This document shows positions 16,646-24,423 of a stretch of DNA of 64,000 nt, piece by piece. A program made the translations under genes and the position numbers. Within the stretch, counting starts at the first letter, position 1. Every line of letters starts with the position of its first letter. Under the pieces are notes generated by a model, which ran no database searches, was not told the origin of the DNA, and worked only from the letters and a program-made list of their open reading frames with translations. The stretch covers positions 186,001 to 250,000 of the forward strand of contig NZ_QWGR01000006.1 in assembly GCF_003576475.1 (NCBI RefSeq), written 5' to 3'. The DNA comes from Maribellus luteus. Lineage in GTDB: Bacteria; Bacteroidota; Bacteroidia; Bacteroidales; Prolixibacteraceae.

Positions 16646-16675
16646 CCCGCGCGAGTCCCCTCGCGTGGTTGTTTG
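16646..16675 (+). repeat. Cassette hairpin repeat, copy C
   Basis: CCGCGCGA-GTCCCC-TCGCGTGG-TTGTTTG with an eight-pair stem, 18 bases after the TPR-peptidase stop. Beyond it the sequence matches copy B through the start of the next gene. Confidence 0.75.
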
Positions 16676-16716
16676 GAAAACAGCATCACACATTGCAGCC
16701 AACAAGCCAATAAACT

Positions 16717-17181
16717 ATGATAAAACTTAAAAGCGAAAACTATCAGCTGGATTTGCACGCCGCGCAACAGATAAAAGACAAGGTTACCGAAGAAACGTGC
16801 AAAACCAATGTAAACCCGCAGTTGATTTTTAAACAGAGTTACACCGGCTACACCGTAAAAACCTTTGTCGGGAACTGGACCCCCAATGGATTCTGGCTGT
16901 CGAAATACCGGAAACAGCTGTTTCAGCTACGCCCCGACGTAATCGCAAAGTTCCGATTCGAACAGGAGGCGGATAAAATTCACCTTTCGCTCAGGTATTC
17001 CATCGGGTTCTCGAGTGTGTTTACGGGGCTGGTAATAATCCTTTTATTTTCGACTGCATTTCTCTCGTTGGGAGCCACCGCTTACCTGGTGGTACTTGTT
17101 GCCATGACCGCATTGTATGTGCTGCTTGCCTTTGTTGAACTGGGCAGGCTGGAACAGGCCGTAAAAGATAAAATCCTATAG
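16717..17181 (+). CDS. Small membrane protein, unknown family
   Basis: 154 residues. The first ~90 are soluble and rich in charged and aromatic residues (TVKTFVGNWTPNGFWLSKYR). They are followed by two adjacent hydrophobic helices (about 95-140) and a short charged tail, suggesting a cytoplasmic N-domain on a two-helix membrane hairpin. The start is supported by the diverged duplicate upstream, which keeps the same ATG and reading frame. Its G+C content is closer to the neighbouring core genes than to the rest of the island. Hairpin copy D closes the unit 19 bases after the stop. No family recognised. Confidence 0.7.
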   Translation: MIKLKSENYQLDLHAAQQIKDKVTEETCKTNVNPQLIFKQSYTGYTVKTFVGNWTPNGFWLSKYRKQLFQLRPDVIAKFRFEQEADKIHLSLRYSIGFSSVFTGLVIILLFSTAFLSLGATAYLVVLVAMTALYVLLAFVELGRLEQAVKDKIL

Positions 17182-17200
17182 CTTCAAGTCTTTCCCCGCT

Positions 17201-17230
17201 CCCGTGCGAGTCTCCTCGCGTGGTTGTTTG
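17201..17230 (+). repeat. Cassette hairpin repeat, copy D
   Basis: CCGTGCGA-GTCTCC-TCGCGTGG-TTGTTTG. The change in the left arm keeps pairing through G-U, so the stem is preserved by compensation. It marks the right end of the island, just before the convergent deacetylase gene. Confidence 0.75.
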
Positions 17231-17257
17231 GAAACCCGCTGTTCTACCAGTTCGCCG

Positions 17258-18304
17258 TTATAGTTTCAACTCTTCCAGCATATCAATATATTGCTGGATT
17301 CCTTTTAAAATTTCGCTTTTGTAAATGTACTCGTCGGCGGTGTGTGAGCGCGCCGAGTCGCCGGGGCCCATTTTCACCGAAGGCGTCGACATAATCGCTT
17401 GGTCCGATGTAGTGGGGGAGCCGTAAATGCGAATTCCCCTGCGTTTGGCAATCTGTGCAAAAGGATGTTCTTCGCTGATTCCCGAAGAGTTCAGCCGCAC
17501 CGAGCGCGGTTTTACTTCCGACTCAATCAGTTGGTTAATGATACGGGCCGCTTCCTTGTTCGAGTAAAACTCGTTGGTACGCACATCGGCCACAAAATGG
17601 CAGATATCGGGCACCACGTTGTGCTGCGTGCCGGCTTCGATCTGCGTTACCGACATTTTTACTTTTCCGAGTACCTTGGAAACCTTCTCGAACTCGTAGC
17701 TCTGAAGTATCTGTATATCCTTGATGGCTTTGTAAAGCGCGTTTTCGCCTTCTTCGCGCGCTGCATGCCCCGATTTTCCGCGGGCGTAACAGTCGAGCAC
17801 CAGCAGGCCTTTTTCGGCAATGGCCAGTTCCATACGTGTGGGTTCGCCCACAATGGCAAACTGGATCGGCACAATTTCGGGCAGAACAATTTCCAGCCCG
17901 CGGCGCCCCGAAATCTCTTCTTCGGCCGTGGCGGCATAGATCAGGTTGAATGGCAGATCTTCGCGTTCGTAAAAATGTACAAACACTGCCAGCAGCGCCA
18001 CCAGTGGTCCGCCGGCATCGTTACTTCCCAGTCCGTAAAGAATGTCGCCTTCCTCAATCGGTGCAAAAGGGTCCAATGTATAACCTTTGGCAGGGCGTAC
18101 CGTGTCGATGTGGGAGTTGAGTAAAACGGTTGGTTTGTGTTTGTCGAAATGTTTGCAAAGCGCCCAGGTATTGTTTTCCTTGGTGTGATACAGAACGCCT
18201 TCCTTTTCCAGAAATGCGCGCATTATATCAGCCGCTTTTGCTTCCTCTTTGCTGAACGAAGGTGTCGCGATCAGCGTCTTTAATAAATCAATGTAACGAT
18301 TCAT
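17258..18304 (-). CDS. argE: M20-family amidohydrolase, acetylornithine deacetylase-like
   Basis: I use the ATG at 18304 (MNRYIDLLKTLIATPSFSKE), giving 348 residues; the longer upstream frame shows no protein-like character. M20 metal sites are present: LLNSHIDTVRP (His, Asp), GSNDAGGPLVAL (bridging Asp), AEEEISG (catalytic Glu and metal Glu), VGEPT, and a late HTADEY. The family removes N-acyl groups from amino acids. In Bacteroidota the ornithine branch often uses N-succinyl rather than N-acetyl intermediates, so the natural substrate may be N-succinyl- or N-acetylornithine. It is convergent with the accessory island. Other arginine-biosynthesis genes are not beside it. The symbol is by family resemblance. 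Confidence 0.8.
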   Translation of the reverse strand: MNRYIDLLKTLIATPSFSKEEAKAADIMRAFLEKEGVLYHTKENNTWALCKHFDKHKPTVLLNSHIDTVRPAKGYTLDPFAPIEEGDILYGLGSNDAGGPLVALLAVFVHFYEREDLPFNLIYAATAEEEISGRRGLEIVLPEIVPIQFAIVGEPTRMELAIAEKGLLVLDCYARGKSGHAAREEGENALYKAIKDIQILQSYEFEKVSKVLGKVKMSVTQIEAGTQHNVVPDICHFVADVRTNEFYSNKEAARIINQLIESEVKPRSVRLNSSGISEEHPFAQIAKRRGIRIYGSPTTSDQAIMSTPSVKMGPGDSARSHTADEYIYKSEILKGIQQYIDMLEELKL

Positions 18305-18609
18305 ACAAATTATCCATTCAGGGTGCAAATGTGATAAAAAAAACCATATCTGCGCCCATTCTCTTTTTTTTTCATTTTTCTGAAATCGCTTTCCCCCGAA
18401 CAAACAAGGCCCGCAGGCTGTGTTTTCTGTCGGAGTATGCTTTGTGGCTTCAAAAACGAACATAAAGCTTTTCAGTACATATTTCAAACAAATGGGTGAA
18501 AAAAGTTATTCAGAAACCAATGCCAAGGGGTGAACACTTGCTTCTGTACGGGAAATTTTGCCGGTTTTTATTCAAAATTTAGTTCTTTTACAGGCGAAAA
18601 ATTAAGCAT
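18305..18609. other. Divergent intergenic region
   Basis: About 300 bases between the deacetylase and the M48 protease starts. Poly-A/T tracts near 18333-18380, no clear promoter pair, no small gene I would support. Confidence 0.4.
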
Positions 18610-19848
18610 ATGCACGAATTTCTGTTTTGGCTCATTATTGCGATCCTGGTGGTCGATTTTCTTTTTGAAAAATACCTCGATTACCTGAATACCACCAAAT
18701 GGAGCGATACCCTGCCCGAAGAAGTGAAGGGAATTTACGACGAAGAGAAGTACCGCAAACAGCAGGCTTACCAGCGCGAAAACCACCGCTTTGGAATGCT
18801 GACGGGGAGTTTCAGCATGGTACTTACGCTGGGAATGTTTTTGTTTTTTGGCTTTGCACTGGTCGACAGCTGGGCGTGGAGCCTTACATCGAGTGCCATT
18901 GTAGCGGCGCTGGTGTTTTTCGGGATTCTGATGTTTGCTTCCGACCTTGTTCATTTGCCCTTTTCGGTGTATGCGGTTTTTAAGATCGAAGAAAAATACG
19001 GTTTCAATAAAACCACGCCCAAAATTTTTGTGCTCGACAAAATAAAAGGCTGGCTGGTGAGTGGTATCATTGGCGGTGGTTTGCTGGCACTGATCGTTTT
19101 TATTTACCAAAAGACGGGAACCGGGTTCTGGTTTTATGCCTGGGTGGTGGTGTCGGTATTCTCCATTTTTATGGCCATGTTTTATTCCAACCTGATCGTG
19201 CCGCTTTTCAACAAGCAAACGCCGCTGGAAGAAGGTGAACTGCGCGATGCCATCAGCGATTTTTCGAAAAAAGTAGGTTTTAAGCTCGACAATATTTTTG
19301 TGATCGACGGATCGAAGCGTTCCACCAAAGCCAATGCTTATTTCACCGGGCTGGGTTCCAAAAAGCGAATTGTGTTGTACGATACGCTTATCAAGGACAT
19401 GACTACCAAAGAGATTGTTTCGGTGCTGGCACACGAGATTGGCCACAACAAAAAGAAACACGTGGTACAGGGGCTGGTCATTGGCTTGCTGCAAACCGGT
19501 GTTGTGCTGTTTATTCTGGGGCTGCTGATCAACAACCCGCACCTGAGCCGTGCGTTGGGAGTGGAGCAACCCAACTTTCACATCGGGCTGGTGGCTTTTG
19601 GCGTGCTTTATACACCCATTTCGTTTTTTACCGGGATCTTTATGAACATCCTGTCGCGCCGCAACGAATACCAGGCCGACCGTTTTGCTGCGGAAAACTA
19701 CAGTGCAGAGGCTTTGGCTTCGGCCCTGAAAAAGCTGTCGGTGAACAACCTAAGCAACCTCACGCCACACAAAGCGTATGTGTTTTTTCATTATTCGCAC
19801 CCAACGCTTTTGCAACGCCTCGATCATCTGAAGCAGTTTGAGAAATAA
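18610..19848 (+). CDS. M48-family membrane metalloprotease (Ste24/CAAX protease-like)
   Basis: 412 residues with at least six membrane segments. The N-terminal M48_N region (about 1-200) leads into the catalytic part. HEIGH at about residue 277 supplies two zinc ligands and the catalytic Glu, and EYQADRFA about 75 residues later gives the third ligand. YSHPTLLQR near the end is typical of Ste24-type enzymes. Bacterial homologues act in inner-membrane protein quality control rather than prenyl processing. The gene stands alone. The start is fixed by the hydrophobic helix that follows at once (MHEFLFWLIIAILVVDFLF). Confidence 0.92.
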   Translation: MHEFLFWLIIAILVVDFLFEKYLDYLNTTKWSDTLPEEVKGIYDEEKYRKQQAYQRENHRFGMLTGSFSMVLTLGMFLFFGFALVDSWAWSLTSSAIVAALVFFGILMFASDLVHLPFSVYAVFKIEEKYGFNKTTPKIFVLDKIKGWLVSGIIGGGLLALIVFIYQKTGTGFWFYAWVVVSVFSIFMAMFYSNLIVPLFNKQTPLEEGELRDAISDFSKKVGFKLDNIFVIDGSKRSTKANAYFTGLGSKKRIVLYDTLIKDMTTKEIVSVLAHEIGHNKKKHVVQGLVIGLLQTGVVLFILGLLINNPHLSRALGVEQPNFHIGLVAFGVLYTPISFFTGIFMNILSRRNEYQADRFAAENYSAEALASALKKLSVNNLSNLTPHKAYVFFHYSHPTLLQRLDHLKQFEK

Positions 19849-20349
19849 GCCGGGAGCAGGTGTCCCAAAGTCGTGAAGCATTCGGCGATTATCTTTTATA
19901 GGAATTACCAACAGCGATCAAAGTCGGGATATTTACTTTCCTTCACGAGGAGATTTCAATACACATCTTTTTTTCCGGAATTTGAAGGAAATATAAATGG
20001 CTTTTAATAAGAAGCATGAAATAAGGAATAAGAAATCAGAAAATACTAGCTCAAGTTATTCCGTTTTCAACACTTTTTTATTCGTTATTCCTTATTATTT
20101 ATTTCTTATTCTCTAGCTCTCTGCAAATTCATATTTGTGCATAAAGGGTCGTTCATGAGGTGCCTCAAAAGGAACGATTCACGCAAAGAATGCTAAGCTT
20201 GACACAAATTGCCCAAATTCAGGAGCTTATATTCTGTGTTTTGCGATCTTTGCGCTTCTTGTGCTCCTTTGTGAGAACTTGATTTTAGCGATTTTTTGAA
20301 AAAACAACAGCTGAAAAATTAATTGTAACTTGGGTGAAATTCAACGAAA
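19849..20349. repeat. Non-coding gap with imperfect palindrome and degenerate TTTGCG tract
   Basis: Two structures are visible in 500 bases. Around 20018-20115, GAATAAGAAAT and ATAAGGAATA on the left answer ATTTCTTATTC and TATTCCTTAT on the right, an imperfect A+T-rich inverted repeat of nearly 100 bases. Around 20236-20275, TTTTGCGATC, TTTGCGCTTC, TTGTGCTCC and TTTGTGAG form a degenerate direct repeat with a 9-10 base period. Tracts like the second are common relics between genes in Bacteroidota. No gene seen. Confidence 0.5.
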
Positions 20350-20805
20350 ATGAAGATGGAAGCTCATTCGCCCGAAGAATACATGGAACAGGTTCCGGAA
20401 GAACGAAAAGCCGCATTGCATAAGTTGCGGCAGGTGATTCGCGAAAATCTGCCGGATGGCTTTCAGGAAACCATGAGTTACGGCATGATCGGCTTTGTGG
20501 TGCCTCATTCGCTTTACCCGGCGGGTTACCATGTAAATCCGGCTGAGCCGCTACCTTTTATAAGCCTCGCTTCGCAAAAGAATTTTATGGCCGTGTACCA
20601 CTTTGCCATGTATGCCGATCCCGGAATTTATGACTGGTTTGTGGGGGAATATCCAAAGCATTCGAAAACCAAGCTGGACATGGGCAAAAGTTGTATTCGC
20701 TTTAAAAAGCCCGGCCAGATTCCGTTTGATTTGCTTGGCGAACTGGCAGCGAAACTCAGTCCAAAACAATGGATAGAGCTTTATGAATCGAAGCTAAAAA
20801 AATAA
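20350..20805 (+). CDS. DUF1801 domain protein (YdhG-like)
   Basis: 151 residues. The DUF1801 outline is clear: an N-terminal helical part (EERKAALHKLRQVIRENLP), then ETMSYGMIGF, ISLASQKNFMAVYHF, and a C-terminal GKSCIRFKKP with a closing helix. The family is cytoplasmic with a compact fold related to the frataxin/YdhG class and has no established reaction. The sulfatase gene starts 29 bases after its stop, so they may share a transcript, though no functional link is evident. Confidence 0.88.
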   Translation: MKMEAHSPEEYMEQVPEERKAALHKLRQVIRENLPDGFQETMSYGMIGFVVPHSLYPAGYHVNPAEPLPFISLASQKNFMAVYHFAMYADPGIYDWFVGEYPKHSKTKLDMGKSCIRFKKPGQIPFDLLGELAAKLSPKQWIELYESKLKK

Positions 20806-20833
20806 ATTGTTTCACTTTAAACCAACAAAACCA

Positions 20834-22588
20834 ATGACCAACTTTCTCACCAAAACATGGCTGACATTTTTTGTAGTTGCAGCCATTCTCCAGGCAGTTT
20901 CTGCCCAGCAGGCGACTCATCCAAACGTTGTTTTGATCATCACAGATGATCAGGGCTACGGCGATTTGGGATGCACCGGAAATCCGCATGTAAAAACGCC
21001 CGTACTCGACCGTTTTGCTGAAGAGAACATTCGCTTTACCAATTTTTACGTGTCGCCGGTTTGTGCGCCCACCCGCTCCAGCCTGATGACAGGGCGTTAC
21101 AGCCTGAGAACCGGGGTCAGAGACACCTACAACGGCGGATCAATAATGGCGGCCTCGGAAACTACCATCGCCGAAATGCTGAAGGAAGAGGGATACAATA
21201 CCGGAATTTTTGGCAAGTGGCATTTGGGTGATTGTTATCCTTCGCGGCCGATGGATCAGGGCTTTGACGAATCGCTCGTCCATCTTTCGGGAGGAATGGG
21301 ACAGGTGGGAGACATTACGACCTGGTTTAAGGGCGATAGCAGTTATTTTGATCCGGTGCTTTGGCACAACGGCAAACCCGAGCCTTACACGGGATATTGC
21401 AGCGATATTTTTGCGGACGAAGCCATCCGGTTTATCGAGTCGAACAAGGAGAAGCCTTTCTTTTGCTACCTGTCTTTTAATGCTCCGCACACACCGCTGC
21501 AAGTGCCTGCGAAGTATTATGAAATGTACAGGGACATCGATCCTTCTTCCGGTTTTGAAAACGATTCCCGGCCTTTCCCGGAAATGAGCGAAAAAGACAA
21601 GGAAGACGCCCGGAAAGTGTATGGAATGGTGACCAACATCGATGATAACATTGGCAAACTTTTACAACGTCTGGATGAGTTGCAGCTGAGTGAAAACACC
21701 CTTGTCATTTTTATGACCGATAACGGGCCGCAGCAACCGAGGTACGTTGCCGGAATGCGCGGAAGAAAGGGGAGTGTGTACCGCGGCGGAGTCAGGGTGC
21801 CCTTTTTTATGCGTTATCCCGGCATGGGAAGTAAAGAGGTAAATGCCACAACGGCGCATATCGACGTGTTGCCAACCATCGCCGAAATTTGCGGTGCCAA
21901 GCTTCCCGAACAGCGTGTGATCGACGGTAAAAGCTTGTTTTCGCTGCTTACAAAAGATAATTACGACCGGCAGGAGCGCTCCTTGTTTTTCTACTGGACG
22001 CGTCGTTATCCCGAGCTCTACAACAATATGGCTTTGTACAAGGGCGATTATAAACTGGTGGGTTTTACCTCGTTTGATGCCGGAATCGGCGATTTCGAAC
22101 TGTACAATATTAAAGACGATCCGTATGAGCAAGAGAACATCCTTCCGAAAAATAAGGACATTGCGAAAAAGCTAAAGACAGAATTGGATCTGACGTACCG
22201 CGATTTAATCAGCTCAGAAAACATCCTTCACCAGCCCTTGATTGAGATTGGAAATAAAAATGAAAATCCGATCATCCTGAACCGTAATGAGGCCGACGGC
22301 GAACGCGGTATCTGGGCGCAGGAAGATGTTTTTGGAAAATGGAATGTAAGAGTCAACCCTGGGAAATACAATGTTACATTCAAATTTGTTCAGGCGATTG
22401 AAGGAGGCGGCACCTTGCTGCTGGAAACAAACGGGGTGGTGAACAGGATGGATAATTCCGAAAATACGGATGTTCTGGAAATGAAAAATGTGGATCTTCC
22501 CGGATACGAAGGAGAGTTGATGGCAAATTATTTCTCGTCCGGCAAAAAGATTCTTCCGTTTTGGATTGAATTGGAGAAAGTGGATTAA
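20834..22588 (+). CDS. Secreted type I sulfatase
   Basis: I choose 20834, where the signal peptide MTNFLTKTWLTFFVVAAILQ begins. About 584 residues. The active-site signature CAPTR (Cys77) fits C-x-P-x-R, so Cys is converted to formylglycine by an anaerobic- or FGE-type maturase. Metal-binding ITDDQGYGDLG comes before it, GKWHLGD and TDNGPQQ follow. The last ~110 residues form an extra beta-rich domain beyond the usual sulfatase C-subdomain. S1 sulfatases strip sulfate from polysaccharides. With the GH78 rhamnosidase in the same window this fits use of sulfated, rhamnose-containing algal glycans, but the genes are 7 kb apart and the link is inference. Confidence 0.93.
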   Translation: MTNFLTKTWLTFFVVAAILQAVSAQQATHPNVVLIITDDQGYGDLGCTGNPHVKTPVLDRFAEENIRFTNFYVSPVCAPTRSSLMTGRYSLRTGVRDTYNGGSIMAASETTIAEMLKEEGYNTGIFGKWHLGDCYPSRPMDQGFDESLVHLSGGMGQVGDITTWFKGDSSYFDPVLWHNGKPEPYTGYCSDIFADEAIRFIESNKEKPFFCYLSFNAPHTPLQVPAKYYEMYRDIDPSSGFENDSRPFPEMSEKDKEDARKVYGMVTNIDDNIGKLLQRLDELQLSENTLVIFMTDNGPQQPRYVAGMRGRKGSVYRGGVRVPFFMRYPGMGSKEVNATTAHIDVLPTIAEICGAKLPEQRVIDGKSLFSLLTKDNYDRQERSLFFYWTRRYPELYNNMALYKGDYKLVGFTSFDAGIGDFELYNIKDDPYEQENILPKNKDIAKKLKTELDLTYRDLISSENILHQPLIEIGNKNENPIILNRNEADGERGIWAQEDVFGKWNVRVNPGKYNVTFKFVQAIEGGGTLLLETNGVVNRMDNSENTDVLEMKNVDLPGYEGELMANYFSSGKKILPFWIELEKVD

Positions 22589-22733
22589 AGTTTTTTATAC
22601 TGAAGTGGTTCAATGGAACGCTGATAACTCAGATTTTGCTGATTCCCGCTGTATTATCTGTTAGGATCAGTTTCATGAGCGTTTTATATCGGCCAAAGAA
22701 TATTAATTTTGGCTTCAGAAAGAAAACATTGTG

Positions 22734-23987
22734 ATGAAGGCAGAGATTATTACCATAGGCGACGAAATTCTGATCGGTCAGATCGTCGATACCAATTCGG
22801 CCTGGATCGGCCAGCAATTCAGTTTAAACGGCATTGAAATTTACCAGGTTACTTCGGTTCACGACGACCGTGAGCACATTCTGGAAGCCATTCGAAAAGC
22901 CGAGGAAAAAGTGGACCTCGTGGTGATTACCGGAGGTTTGGGCCCCACCAAAGACGATATTACCAAGCGGGTGCTTTGTGAGTATTTCGACACGCAGCTG
23001 GTTTTTCACGAGCCCACGCTCGAAGCCATAAAAGTGCGTTTTGCCAACCGCGGCATCGATGTAAACCGTTTGAACCAGGACCAGGCGATGCTGCCCGAAT
23101 CCTGCACGATTTTGCCCAACAAACTGGGAACTGCCCCGGGAATGTGGTTTGAGCGCAACAATACCATTTTTGTTTCGATGCCCGGTGTGCCTTTTGAAAT
23201 GCAGTACCTGGTGGAGTTTGAGCTGCTGCCCCGTTTGCGCGAGACCGGCCGAACAAAAGCCATTTTTCACAAAACCGTGTTGACACAGGGCGTGCCTGAG
23301 TCGATGCTGGCCGACCGCATTTCGGACTGGGAAGATGCGCTGCCCAAACACATCAAACTGGCTTATCTGCCGAATCCGATGTCGGTACGTTTGCGACTTT
23401 CAGCTTATGGCGACAACGAAGCGACGCTCAGAAAAGAGGTGGAAGCCGAGATTGAAAAGCTCAGACCGCTGATTGCGGAAAGTATTTTTGGTTACGACGA
23501 GGATACGCTGGCAAGTGTGACGGGTCAGATGCTGTCTGCCAACGGAAAAACACTGGCGGTGGCAGAAAGCTGCACGGGTGGTTATATTTCGCATCTGATC
23601 ACTTCTGTGTCGGGGAGTTCGGTTTACTACAAAGGCGGTGTTACTTCCTATGCCAACGAGGTAAAACAACAGGTGCTGGGAGTAAGTGCTGAATCGCTGG
23701 AAAGCGTGGGGGCAGTGAGCGAAGAAGTGGCACTGCAAATGGTAAAAGGTGTCAAACGCCTGTTGAATGCAGATTATGCGGTGGCAACTACGGGTATTGC
23801 CGGCCCAACCGGAGGAACCGAAGAAAAACCTGTGGGTACGGTGTGGATCGCATTGGCCGGACAGAACAAAACATTTGCGCGGAAATATGTTTTTGTGGGC
23901 GATCACCGCGAGCGAAACATTGTTCGTTCTGCTCAAACGGCCTTACAACTGTTGCGGCAACTGATTTTGGAAGAAACCAGTCATTGA
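22734..23987 (+). CDS. cinA: CinA-family nicotinamide-nucleotide amidohydrolase
   Basis: 417 residues from the ATG at 22734 (a GTG lies just before). The N-terminal MoCF-like domain has KAEIITIGDEILIGQIVDTN and VVITGGLGPTKDD. The C-terminal amidase domain has AESCTGGYISHLITSVSGSS and ATTGIAGPTGGTEEKPVGT with the catalytic Ser. CinA recycles nicotinamide mononucleotide and, in some bacteria, is competence-linked. TAATTTTG at 22704-22711 fits the Bacteroidota -7 element, so it may have its own promoter. Full family length, no oddities. Confidence 0.95.
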   Translation: MKAEIITIGDEILIGQIVDTNSAWIGQQFSLNGIEIYQVTSVHDDREHILEAIRKAEEKVDLVVITGGLGPTKDDITKRVLCEYFDTQLVFHEPTLEAIKVRFANRGIDVNRLNQDQAMLPESCTILPNKLGTAPGMWFERNNTIFVSMPGVPFEMQYLVEFELLPRLRETGRTKAIFHKTVLTQGVPESMLADRISDWEDALPKHIKLAYLPNPMSVRLRLSAYGDNEATLRKEVEAEIEKLRPLIAESIFGYDEDTLASVTGQMLSANGKTLAVAESCTGGYISHLITSVSGSSVYYKGGVTSYANEVKQQVLGVSAESLESVGAVSEEVALQMVKGVKRLLNADYAVATTGIAGPTGGTEEKPVGTVWIALAGQNKTFARKYVFVGDHRERNIVRSAQTALQLLRQLILEETSH

Positions 23988-24423
23988 TTTAAGTATCAGA
24001 TCAACGATACTCATGTATTTTTCCTGCAAACCATTTCAACCGGTTTTAGATTGAAATGATGGATTGAATAGATTGATGAGATTGAACAATCTACTTCAAT
24101 CTACTTTTCGATCTACGATTCATCTTTTTTGGCTTGTCCTGGTTCGAAATTAACTCAGCATCGAAGCACTACTTTATCGTATTGAATTGGTTAAAGCATA
24201 AAAAGCCGTGAGTCAGAAAGGAATCTGTATTTAATTATTAAAGCATTTCCGCATTATAGCATTCATGCATTTGGTACAATTGTCCGCAGACTGTTGCAGA
24301 CGAGCTTGAAATATTCTGTATGTTTGCTCTAGAACAGCGCCTTAACACAGTTTTCATTCTTTTAACAACAACAAGGCACGGCTTGCGTTTCTATTATGTA
24401 TTTTTGACGTAAATAAAAAGTCC
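23988..24423. repeat. Non-coding gap with imperfect hairpin and -7 element
   Basis: 436 bases without a gene. AGATTGATGAGATTG (24070-24084) answers CAATCTACTTCAATCT (24087-24102) as an imperfect hairpin built from GATTGA units. TATTTTTG at 24399-24406 fits the -7 consensus for the AsmA gene, without a proper TTTG partner. Confidence 0.45.

Noticed and set aside
14276-17230. Canonical integron attC identity for the hairpin repeats
   Set aside because: The GTTRRRY and RYYYAAC core sites are not found in the expected places, and no integrase is in the window. Only the layout resembles a cassette array.
18568-19581. 337-codon minus-strand frame opposite the M48 protease
   Set aside because: Rich in Gln, His and Asn as expected for an antisense frame; the protease reading has complete zinc motifs.
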